Source: Formicarius rufipectus
Taxonomy: Eukaryota > Chordata > Aves > Passeriformes > Formicariidae
Length of the DNA stretch: 64,000 bases
Direction of reading: 5' to 3'
Assembly: GCA_013399695.1 (NCBI GenBank)
Contig: VXAU01001099.1
Span: 2,838,525 to 2,902,524 of the forward strand
Shown here piece after piece: positions 13,606 through 25,358 of this stretch; position 1 is the first letter of the stretch; each line of letters opens with the position of its first letter. Under the pieces are notes generated by a model. That model saw nothing but the letters and a program-made list of their open reading frames with translations, was not told where the DNA came from and ran no database searches. The translations under genes and the position numbers were made by a program.

Positions 13606-16600
13606 TGTGTGGGGTATTTTGTTCCCCTTAGTGTCGCTTATCCTGAAAATCAACTTGGAGACCTTTTGAGATGAGAAAGAAAATGTTTGGTGTGAACTTG
13701 AAAGTCAGTGAGTGGGTGCCATGGATAGAACAAAGGAAGAGGTTCAGAGAGAGAACTGAGAATATAAAAAACACATTGATTGTAAAACTAGCCCAAATAA
13801 GTAAACTAAGAGCAGTGTGTCAAGTAGGGGAGATGCAATTTCAGTTCTTAGATGCTTAGTTAGCATGTAAGGAAGCACCAAAGGTGCTTGTGATGTTGGT
13901 TGCCCAGTGTTGCCTACTTTAATGTGGCATTCAAGGACTCTGTGAGCAGGGAAGGCTGAACTAACCACACTGGGCTACCATTCACAGTGTCCCTTTTAAG
14001 GAAAATGTATTGTTAAGGTGGCCAGGAAGAGCTGTCCTCATTGTGCCCTTGTTTTATCTCTTAAAATGTTAATTCTCATCAATCTTGGAGTAAATATCAG
14101 CAGATTTTAAGTGGGCTAGATGGGTTGCATGCAAGGAAATGTATTGTCTTATGTAGCTTTTCATTTATGATTTATGCCAAAAGACATGTGCTGCCCTAGG
14201 CTTAACCAAAACAAGGATGAAGACTGTAAATACCTGAGAAAATGAAAATTTCTGAGTGAGATTTAGATGTGAGGTATCACTTGGGGAGTGGGAAGGAGAC
14301 TTTTCACAAATCCTGGTCACCTTTAAACAAGGTTTTCCAGTGTAGCTGTGGCAAGAAGACTTGGGAGAGCTATTAAATACTTGCCTAAGGAGAAACATTC
14401 AAAGAACAACTTCTTTAACTCAGGAAAGAAAGGCTGCCAACTGTATAATAGAGTCTGATGATTGAGATGTATAAAAGATGACGTTACAATTCATTGAAAA
14501 CTATATAGGGGGAAAAAAAGAGTATGAACAGAATCCTTGATGGAAAAGGTTAATAATTTCGTATATTCATGCTGTGAAAATATGCATCATCTCCAGGTGA
14601 AACTGATACATTTGCCTACTCCAGAAAAAAGAGAAATTTTCAAGAATTCAAGTTCTACCTGAGGAAGTGGTTTGATCTTTTACACAGTTTGATTGAAATC
14701 TACAGAGAATTAATTAAAGCTAACTGTGAAGCAGTAGGATGGTTTTCAATGATGTTTCTTGAGACATTGTAAATAATTGTACACTGTGTGACCTTTTATC
14801 AGGTAAACTGCATTGTTTTGAGGGCTAAGGCTGAAGGCCAATTTTCATCTGATACTTGAAGTATGATACCAGATAAAGTAGTGGTTTTGAGATGAGCATT
14901 ACTGCTTAATTCATTAGCCACAACTGGCTGAGCACTAAATTATGCACTTATTCTGCATATGTATATGCATTAATACAGCAACTTGAATGTTACAGAGCCT
15001 GTTGGATGGACAAGATCACACACAAGCTAATATCCAAGCATTTCAGAAGCTAGTGTAAATGGAATTTCTTAAATGCTTTTGCATGTTTTGTAGTATGTTC
15101 CGTAAATCCCTGAGTAATTTGTAGTAATATGCTGAAGGGTTTCCATGGGGTGATTATGTGAGAGTTAACATACATAAAATTGTAAGAATGAAGTTCATGA
15201 AGTTTGTAAGGTTTAGGTTGGGTTTTTTCTACTTTGTGGCTGTCTCTACTCCCCAGGCTCTGGTGGCTTAATGTTAAGTAGACCTACTAAAACCCATCAC
15301 CTATCAGAGCAATCACAGACATAACGAAATAACTGTTGAGACTGACATTTAATCCTGACTGCTTTATGCTCCTTGTCTCAAGCAGAACTGTAATATCCAA
15401 GTGTGTTCCTAAGCTCATTTCTAGTCTATAATTACTCTTTTGGCCGTAGTGTGTGACATCAGGCTAAGGCTATCTTCAGTTCTCCAAGTCATGTTTTAAA
15501 CACAAACCTTACCTTCTCTTTTCAGTTCGTTTGTTGCCCATATATATGAAGGAAAATTCAGGTTGCACATTTGAGTGTAACTCTTGAAATAGATGTGAAT
15601 TTCCTATGGTGATTTTTTTTTCTCTTCCAGTTTTATACCATGCACTTCTGGGCTTGTCAGATGTGCCAGATTTGTGACAGTGAATTTGACTTTTAAAAAT
15701 AAACTCCTGAACTGTTATTCCTTTCTAGATATTATGAAAGCCTCATTTGTCACACCTGTTTTCTTAGTTCACAGTTAATGTACCTTATATAGAACATTAA
15801 AAAAAAAGATATTACTAAACTGTATTTTTTCTTGAACCATCTTCCCTTCTATGAAGGTTACAAGAACATCACTAGTGCTTTCTGCCTGCATTTTGTCCAG
15901 TCCATTCCTTTTTGACTCCTGCTTTTCACTGAGTGAATATTTTCACTGGACTGTTTTAGAATGTGATTATTTTGTGCTGAACATTAACATTACTAGAAGT
16001 CCATTTTTTATAGACTAATTCAGGGTTATTTTTTTCCTCCACATAAAACTTTGTATTTAACTCATATTCTGTGTTTAGAAATAGATTTACATATATCTTA
16101 GATCCTAAATCTAGACTAAAAGCTGTATAGCTGAAATGTGTAAGAAAGAAGGAAATGAAATGATGCAATCAGCCCATAGCCATAAATCTCTGGCTTTTAA
16201 GACCAACCATGTGATGTAAGACTTCTTTAAATGTTTTGAAAGGCAGGATAATTAAAGACATGGAAGTAAAGGATGTAACATAATTTGTCATTTGTATTGA
16301 ATATATTAATTAAGCAATTTATTAGAACTGAGTATGCAATGGGCTGGTAGTGTTTGTCCTCCATATTAGATTTCACAGCAGACAAATAGTTACTGAGGAC
16401 CTTGAGTCACAGCAGTGAGAGGGCTCTCCTTGGGAGTAAACACCATTAAAATTTTTGTTGGGAATCCAGCAAAACAACACAGAGACAGTGGAAACAGATT
16501 AGTTATTTACACAGTCTTTTATAGGACACATATAAGTAGCTGGTAGATGCCTGCTCTTGGTTACATTGTTAATTCTTTATTATATTTGAAGATTTACACC

Positions 16601-18505
16601 TTCCACATCTTTGATTTTTTTTTCCTATTAGCTAGTTGCAACCTAGTTTGTATTTTATTTTTGTTAGAGTTACTCTTTAGTAGTTCCATGTTTTCCCTTT
16701 TTCATCCCTGAAAGCCTAAAGAATGACACGGGATCATCTCATTATTTGTCTTTTCTGATCCTGAGACTGCCATGAACCACCATTCTTATGCATGAAAAAT
16801 GCAAAGGGGCATCTCAGAAGAAGTGATTTCAGTAAAGATATAATAGGATTCTCATATTCCCTAGCAATACTGAAAACACTTCTCAAAAAAACCCCCAAAC
16901 TGGAGCATCTGTAGAGAAGAGGGATTAATATGTTCCAGGGAATGAGAAGAGCCTTTTAGAGGAGAGCATGGTAGGAAGATCTGCCAGTAAGAAATCAAGA
17001 CAGAGTGTGATGTGTGCTTTGTGCTCCCTAACTGAAAAAAAATGGAACACTGCAAGAAATGAAAAAGGTACTTAATCTAAAGTGAGGTTCTGGGATGAAA
17101 AAGATGAATAAACATACCTGTTTGTATGCTGTAGCTCAGCGAGTGTAGGAGGAAAATGTTAAGGTGGAGCACTTGCCTGGTGCTGATGGTGCTGGTTTGT
17201 GCTTTGGCTGTAGTGCTGGGTTAATCCATGGTATCAGAGAAAGAGGTCATTCATGGGTAGCTTCTCATGGAGACTACTTAATTTTTCTACCCCTGTAACT
17301 CAACAGTTTAGCTTGTTTTTATTGCCTCCACCACCTTCATCTTCTGTACAGGGTTTATTTTTTAACCTCTGCTCCAAAGCATTTGTTGTAGATGAGAGAT
17401 CCTGTGAGTTGTTCCTAACCGTGGTTTTTTCCAACATTGCTTATTTGTTGATGGCAGTGGCAGGTGACTGAGTGTCCCTCTGTCTGTCCAGTGGTCCCGC
17501 CTGCCACTGCTCAAGCTGCATGTCCTGTGATCAGAGGTGCCACTTGGGTGGCAGCCAGATGGGCTTCTCCTTCAGCTGAAACAGCCTTGGTGGGCAAAGG
17601 AGATGGCTTGACAGTTTTGGTCATGAATGCTTATGTGTCTGTCTCCTGTGCTGGGTGTTAGCCATGGCACTGTGGGTACCCATCCACCTCCCCCAGCAGC
17701 CAGAGTGGTTGCTGAATTAGCAATTTATGGACCCTGTCTAAATTCTTGGAATGATGAATCCAGGGCATTAAAGGAAACTCTGAAATCTCAGAAAGGGCTT
17801 GGTATTGCAGCAGTATTTAGTGGGCAGCATTTCGACAAGGCCTCAGCTCGTGTAAGCCTGTGCTGGGAAGGAAGAGAGTTTATATTCTCTGTGGGATATT
17901 TAATTTCCTCTCATATAATGGCCAGTGGTATCCTCAAATGTAGAACACTTTTAAATTTTTAAATCCTATTTAAAATCCGTGCCTTAGTTTGTGACTCATA
18001 TCATGTTGACTAATTTCTGCCCTTAAAGAAGAATTCATTTTAATTGAATTTATACTGGTGTTGCTGCATTGTAATGAAAACACCCTCTTGCTCTTTCACT
18101 TATTATTCAGGAATGTTTAAATAGGTCTTGTTTATCCCATTCCTTAATTTGCTGCATCTCCTGTGGACTCCTACTCTTTTACTAAAATATCCTACTTAGG
18201 ACCTCTTTTGTGCTAAGTAATCTTAATCAGCTTTCTCCCATAGCAGCCCCAGTAGCAGCAGGTCCTGGTACACTTCCCTGATAATTTGTTTCACTATGTT
18301 TTGCCTCATTAACCCATAATGTAATTGCCTACTTTATGTTTACAACACTGTTTACTTTGGGTCTATTCATATTTGATGAACATGTCCTCTGTTAGTGTTG
18401 TTTTAAAGATGTCTTCTTCTAGTAATAGGTTTGTGGAGTCAGTTAGCTTTAAAGAAAAACAAAACCCCTCAACTTTTTAATAAAAAAAATACAAAAAAGG
18501 TTTGA

Positions 18506-18521
18506 TTTTTTTTTTTTTTTT
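18506..18521 (+). repeat. Poly(T) run
   Basis: A run of about 16 T residues in intron 2. It follows an A-rich stretch at 18480-18500, so the two could pair as a weak hairpin. Confidence 0.75.
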
Positions 18522-21500
18522 GGTGCCCTAATCCTTCAAACCTGGATAAATTGAAGAAAGTCTTCTCAGCTGTGTGACAGCTGTGATGGCTACAGAACAT
18601 GGTGTGAGGATGCAAGTGAGTTTGTCACCATATTACCAGGGGTCTCACTGTACACCCACCTCATCCCTTCCCTGTGTCAGGACATCTGATGGAGATGCCA
18701 GGATCTTGCCCTGAGTTTGCTGCTTCCTCTCCTGCTGCCTCCTCTCCTTGCAAATCCTAGTCTCTCTTGGTCAGCTCTCAGTAATAAGTTTTGGAGTAAC
18801 TCCAGCTTTCCAAACCTTTAAAACCAAACCTCACAGTTTTTCATAGCATTTCTAAATGTGTTTGCTGCTTTCTTTAAGTGGGGGAGAAGAGACATGAGGC
18901 TGGGATACCTGGGACGTCGTTTGGTCCTTTCAGGTCTGCTCCCATAATGGTGTGTCTGACTGTGCAGAGGCCATGGCTTGTACAGGGGGTAAAGCGTGTG
19001 TCCAATCCCTGATGAAGGTGGCTAAATGTACTTTTTAAAGTTTTTCTCTTTTCTTTTTCACTCCATTGTTGGAGATAACTTACCACACAGTGACTCAGGC
19101 TTTGCTCTTGTAATAACATTTCTTACTGATGGGGGGGAAAACAGCTTTAAATTATTCCACATCTCAATGGTTGCATGCATCAAAAACAAGCAAAAAAAAT
19201 GCTAATGGCCTCAATCCATGAATTTCCAGAAGGCATAAAGCTTTTGTAGTATAAATATATCATTTAATGAAAATATTGAAAGGAAGTGCATTTCCATGAA
19301 ATTCATCTATCAGAATGTTATTTTTAATAGATGAATTCATTGCTTTACCCAGAGGTATTTTTCTTTCCAGTCTTCTTCCAGACATGGAGCCTTACTGCAC
19401 TGTCTCTGGGTTATGAACAAAACAGCATTTGCATCAGTTCTCCCCATCCTTGTCGCAGTGAATTACTGCAAATCATGAATTTGACCTCTCTAATTCTATC
19501 TTTGTCTTAAAAGTATCTGAAAAGATTCCACTTAATAAAAGGTTCTTTTGTTGTATTTATTTTTGTGAGTCTGAAGGAAAAGCTCTATCCACTTCTGGTA
19601 ACTTGATTGTGAAAAATTAGAAGTGGTTCTTGACAAATCTGGTATCAGTTCCCTCTGAGGTACAATAAATCTCCTGATGTATAATGTGGGTAAGTCCATG
19701 TCTTTTCATATGGCTTTTCCCTGGCAAGCAGCTTGCATCATAGATCAGTGTAGGTGCTCTAGAATAGGAGGTATTTGCTTGCTTTGTTGCCATGTAGTGA
19801 CACTAAATTCAATAGCACTTGAAAAGTGCTCTGAAGGCCTCCACTAGAAAGGGGTCTCTCATTTGCTTCCAGTAGTTCCCACAATGAGCTAATCACTACA
19901 CAAACCTATTTGTCTTCCAAATTAACAGGAGTTGAAAAATCCACTTCTTTCAATGAGTGAAATTGTCAGACCTGTGAAAGAAATAAGAGCCATCCATTTC
20001 TATAACACATTAAATGCTTTATCTGGAATTGCCTTTTGCATTAAGTGTTAGGATCAGCAGTTCATCTACTAAACTTTTGCATGCCAAAGGCACACTACTG
20101 TGCTGTCTTCATGCAACAGCAGACTGCCACTCTCAGTGACTTGGTTGCTCCTCACATTTTGCCCAACAAAACTGATTTATTTTCCCTGGATTTGTTTGGA
20201 AGTTTGAATAGTGACTAAGCAGTCAATTCCAATGGCAGCTAGTGGGAAAAGTTTCAGGGAAAAATCCTGCACCAAAATCATGTCTTCACAAGGCTCTTGA
20301 GATGAGCTCTGCTCCCTCTTAGGACTGAATTTCCCAGCTGGCCAGGGGTTTAGAGAGTCAGAGCTGCAGCCTGGGGCTAACAGGCCTGATCTGCCTGTGC
20401 TGTCTGCCAAAGAAAAGATGAAAATGCTTTTTCCACACTGTTAGCTAGTGTTAAAATACCAGCTTCTCCAGTCTTAGTCTTCCCAGAACAAGTTCAATTA
20501 ACACGTCTTAGAGCTAAGCTTAGGAGGCTTGTGGTTTAAATCTGTTGTGTTAAAAGTAATTTTTTGAGTAAGTGATTTTCCTCTACTGTTGCCTTTGGTC
20601 CCCCATTTGAGTACAGAAACTAATGAGATTTTCTTTCATTTAAAAGTCTCTGAAGTCGAGGCATGAGACACACAGTGATAGAAATACTAAATGTCTGGGT
20701 TTCTTACCTAGAAAAAGTGTTTATGTAACACACAGTTTTAAATAGCTTAACAAATCCAGTACCTGATGTGACTGTGACCATGCATGCAAAGTTTCAACTC
20801 ATACAGGGAGAAAAAGATAAATAAAGCCGACTGTAAATGGAAAGACTTTCCCATATTAACTGGAGGGTATTATCATCAATCACTAAAACCTCTTTTTTTC
20901 CCATACCCAGTGCTCAGTGATATTGTAATTTCAGCATTCGTAGCCTTACATGGTTTTCTTTGTTGCTGCCTGTTAGTATGTTGCAACAGTGACAGCAGGG
21001 GGTGAATAAAACAGGTATAACCAGGTTAGTTCTTAATACTAATATAAAGTCTTCTCTCAGGGAAGTGATGAAAACCATGTAATTAAAGTTATTTATAATG
21101 TGACTTGACAGAAAATTGGAAAAGAGGTGACAATATAGTACAGTAAGTGTTTTTCTTCTCTAATTTCTGTTGCTGTAATTGAGCTATCCTGTGTACTCTT
21201 TTCTTTTTTGCAGTTCAGAGGCCAGTTTAGGAACAAAAGTGATCTTTACTGTGAAAGGCTTTGTGTATTTGTGTATATGTCTGTGTATTTATATATATAT
21301 AGGAATACATAATGTAAATACATGTTATCCATTACTGTGCTGCTCTGGCAATGGTATTTCGCCTTAGCATTTACTAGCAGTCCTCAAATAATTTTTCTTC
21401 ATCTTTTTTAAAGGGTTCATGCTCAACTTCAAGTTGCAAGTTTGGCAGAGCACACAAATTCATTAGCAGAGAGATCCGGTGTGCAAAAGCCTTGACATTT

Positions 21501-22643
21501 CAAAATGAGTCCTGCCCTGCCTTTGGAAACAGTTAAAACAAGATATTTTGGGTAGATGTTTACTTACCCACTTTTGCTTTAAGGTAGACAGTCATCAATT
21601 ATTTTGTAAGTTGAGGATGAATTTCTGGTGTCATTTTTTCCAATTTTCTCTTTCATGATTGTGATTAAAAAGCCTTCTGCTCTTGTGTTATTTTTTGTCA
21701 TTTGAACTGAATAGCTTTCTATTTTCTGATACATGAAAATAATTAAATGATGATTGGATAAATAAGGCATCTGAAAACAGAGCAGAGCTGCATAAATAAC
21801 AGACAAACATTACCCTGTTACTGTGATGAGATTGAAAAATATTTTTCCGTCTGGGTAAGTTCCTGAGCTAAAGTTATCTTTTTATCCTTTTTCTCAGGAA
21901 AGAGAAATCTTGTGCAGAAGGAAACTGGAATAGTGACAGGAAAAAATGCAGTTGCTCTTTGTGCCTTTTCGGTAGCAGAAAGAGGAAGAAAATCAGGGCA
22001 ACCTCTCTTGATATTGGAGCAATTTTTACGACTGATGGTGTATGAGAGGAGACTCATGGGCTGTGAGACCAAAATCTAGCATAGTGTTGATAAGAGATTG
22101 TAACAAACAGCAGAAAGCCACCAATACTGTCGTGCTCATATTTCTCTGTCAGGTGGAGAGGCTACTATGTGCGTCTCCCAGAGCAGCAGCTTAGTAAACG
22201 CTCTGAATTGTGTTTTGAATCTCTCATCCCTGCCTCTCCAGGGAAATGAGTTAAGGATGTGCAGAGGAACCATGCAAATAATCTTTTTCTCAGGGAAAAA
22301 ATAGCTTAATTCAAGTCAGTATTGAAAAAGAGTTAAAATAGGGTTTAGGCTGTTGTCATATGCCGAGATACTGGAGGTAGTAGTCTGTATATTGATGGCA
22401 ATTTAGTTTGAAAATAGTGTTTATTAACTCAAAAATATTAGACTTGAAAAATTAAGCAGTATGAAGATAAGAGATGTTCTACCCTGGATGAGAATGTCAA
22501 ACTCTGTAAATGCCAAAAATGGAGATGGAAAGGCAAATCCATGGGAACAGACAGCACAGCAGCCAGGGCAGGGCTGGAGAGACAGCAGCCAGAAAAATAC
22601 CAACAGAAGAGACCTATAAAGAGACAAAATTAGCTTGCTCTTT

Positions 22644-22799
22644 AAAAACAAACAAACAAACAAACAAACAAAAAACCAAACAGAAAAACCAACAACAAAA
22701 ACCCATACAAAACCCAAAAACAAATAAATCCCCCCAAAACCAAACCAAAACAACAAATAAAAACAAACAAAACGAAAACGCACAAAAGAAAAAAATCCA
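22644..22799 (+). repeat. (CAAA)n array with degenerate A/C-rich extension
   Basis: It begins with about six clean CAAA units (22648-22672). It then continues for about 120 bases as an A/C-rich stretch nearly free of T and G, with motifs such as ccaaa, aacaa and aaaccc. Open frames on both strands here are by-products of the low complexity. Confidence 0.9.
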
Positions 22800-24945
22800 A
22801 AGAAAAGTGATACAGAATTAAAATTCTGGAATAAGGTACTACTTTCTCCCTTGGGATCTGCAAAGTAAAATGAATGTCTGTTTCTCCCTTGGGTGTGAAG
22901 GTCGATTTTAGAGCTTTATTCAGATGGTGGAGTTTGATAGACATAATTTAAATCCGAAGGATATGATAAAAAGAGATAAAATTCTCACAATCATTAAATA
23001 AGGGGTTTTTTTAACAAAACCTTTCTTCTGCCAGATGAAGTACCTACATGAGCATAAGTGCTGCACAACTACTGTACTTTTTCTGATATTAGTGAGTTTT
23101 GTTTGCCCTTAAGATTACTATAGAGTAGGCATATTTGAATTAAAACAATACCACAATGGTGTGATGGAACAGAAGTGTTAGTATGGCATCCAAAGTCATA
23201 AAGGTTATTTTGTGATGACACAGTTTTCTAAATACACAATAACAAAACCACAATTTAAATATTGAATTTTCTTTGGAGCAAGAGGTAATACTAAAATAAA
23301 CTCTTTATATACTGCAGTAGTTACCTCACTTGCTACTGAAATGCAGCTGTTCCCAGGGATGTGCCATAGCTCTGCAAATACCCTGGAAGAGTTTAGGAGA
23401 AGTTTGAGAATAGCTTACTGTAGTGACCCAAATAGAATGAAAATACCAAAGTGAACAAGGATGTCTTGGTTTGTCCAAAGTACACTGAAGGGTAATCATA
23501 CGAGACTGATGGAATGTGTCCTCCAGAAAACTATATCAGAGCATTATTTAACAGTGCTTTTTATTTCTTTCAAACTATTTCATTTTGTTTTAGAGTATGT
23601 GTCACAGTTTAATAAGCATTAAAAAGGCCTGACCATGCCTTGGTGATGTCCATTTGAAGCACGTCACTAAGAGTAGTAATGAAATTTGTCCTTCCTCAAA
23701 AAATAAAAAGTTGAATTGATTGATTATATGTAAAAGTGGATATTATATTACTTCTGTCCCAGCTCAGAAGGTGCTTCCTTCAGATGCTATATAATAGCTT
23801 TTTTCTTGTACAGTTTTTATAGATTTTGTTTAAAAAATTAATTTCTATTCCACTGAGAATTGATAGCATCCATTCCTTTTTATTGCAATCTAGCTTGTTA
23901 ATTTGATAAAGAGTCTGTCGGCATTTCTTTCACATATTTTGTTCCTTTGTGTGCCTTAAAAAACTCCTGCTCCGCTCTATGTTATTCAGCCATTTGTGAC
24001 TTGAAACATTGCCTAAATGCTGGCTTATGTTTCCTCATTTTCAGGCCATGGCTTTTCATGTCTGACAATTCAAGTCTTGCAGCACTAACACTGAGTTTCT
24101 GCTATGGTTTGAAAACCACCACCAATTGAAAAATATCATCTGTCACCATTTTGTTTCACAGCGAATAGATCTGCGTTGGAGGGTTGCAGTGTCTTGTTTG
24201 ACTCTCTTGTCTGTTTCTTAGACATGAAGTTTTTATCTAAATTCCAAAATACTTCTGCCATTCACAGCTAAACACCTTTAGGAAAAGTCAAAGCAGAAGA
24301 TTCCTGGGTGACTTCCATGTATAGGAGAGCCTTCAGAAAGCCCTTTCTGTTTGTGCTTTTTGTACTAATATTAACCCAAACTTTGCATAGACTTCACTGC
24401 TTGGAAGCCCTGTCTCTGTTCTGTCACCAGCCTTATCTGTTAAATCCCAATGAGTGTGAAAAATGAGAAAAATCTGGGTTTGCTTGGCTGTTTCAGTAGT
24501 AGGTTGAGAATGGCCAGATTGCTGGAGAAGACGATCCTCTTGGAAACCCTGACAGCCCGACCTCCTCATCTGTAGGCACATAGAGCTCATCTGAGTGTGT
24601 AAATAAAAATAAATAATGCAGTGAAAAAATATGCAGAGTATTTTGCTGAACTGTTTCAATTTTGAATCTGCCGTAACTAATTTAAATCTTCTGTTGGGAT
24701 TTATGCATGCAAGGGGTCAGGCTTAAGACGTTTGTAATTTTAGGCTTTTCTGCTACTACACCTTTTCTACTTTTGTATCTTATCATGGTGCCTTTTTGCT
24801 GCAAAGAAAGTCCCTTTTATTCCCTTTTCCTTTCCTGCTTTGAATAGAACATTTGATTCTCCTTTTATATGAGGTAATGAAACCAGAGTAGCTCCGGATT
24901 CTTTAAATCAATCTAATTTGGCTTCTTTTAGTATACAGAATATCC

Positions 24946-24961
24946 TTTTTTTTTTTTTTTT
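24946..24961 (+). repeat. Poly(T) run upstream of exon 3
   Basis: About 16 T residues roughly 130 bases before the exon 3 acceptor. It is too far away to be the main polypyrimidine tract, which is the ctgttctctgttccag immediately before the exon. Confidence 0.7.
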
Positions 24962-25089
24962 CACAAGACTTTCATTTCTTTGTGTAATTGCACAGCACTC
25001 AGTAGCTCGCATGCCATTTTTATTAAGCCCCCCCCTAAAAAGGGCAGGCAATTGTCATCCAAATGGCTGTGTTCTGTTCTCTGTTCCAG

Positions 25090-25358
25090 GCTGATTCATG
25101 GAGGGCAGCTGTTGAACGGCCTGGCGGGGCCAACTGTGATGAATGCGGCACCGTTTCTTTCCACGACGTGGTTTTCTCCGGACGAACGTGCCACGGCCAC
25201 AGCCATCGCCTCGCTGCTCAACTACCTGGGCTGTGCTGGCGCCTTCCTGGTGGGGCCTCTGGTGGTGCCATCTCCCAATGGGACAGCTCACCTCCTGCTG
25301 GCACCGCAGAGCAGCACCAAGCACATCAAGGACCGCATCGAGGCTGTGCTGTACGCAG
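25090..25358 (+). CDS. SLC49A4: SLC49A4 exon 3 (helices 4-5 and glycosylated luminal loop)
   Basis: The exon has 269 bases. The first base completes Lys, then 89 codons follow from [14 protein letters not shown] to EAVLYA, and one base (g) is left for the next Glu. Helix 4 covers [19 protein letters not shown]. The cytosolic turn carries the family segment [11 protein letters not shown], and helix 5 runs through [16 protein letters not shown]. The PSPNGT sequon lies in the luminal loop after helix 5. In human DIRC2 this loop carries the N-glycan and the cathepsin L cleavage region that splits the mature protein in lysosomes. The exon is clearly richer in G+C and CpG than its introns. The donor is gtctgc, a weaker match than its neighbours, preceded by a good exonic cag. 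Confidence 0.98.

Larger units (their letters stand above)
12615..25089 (+). other. SLC49A4: SLC49A4 intron 2
   Basis: This intron of about 12.5 kb has donor gtaagt and an acceptor with a long pyrimidine tract ending ctgttccag at 25089. It holds a T/TTTG-rich stretch (13521-13605), a poly(T) run (18506-18521), an A/C-rich CAAA array (22644-22799) and a poly(T) run shortly before exon 3 (24946-24961). I found no exon, RNA gene or intact mobile element. The remaining sequence is AT-rich with only short chance open frames. Confidence 0.9.

Noticed and set aside
22424..22944. Hydrophobic minus-strand frames that look like membrane proteins
   Set aside because: They are the translation of the reverse of the CAAA array (TTTG repeats give Phe, Val, Cys and Leu), not a gene.
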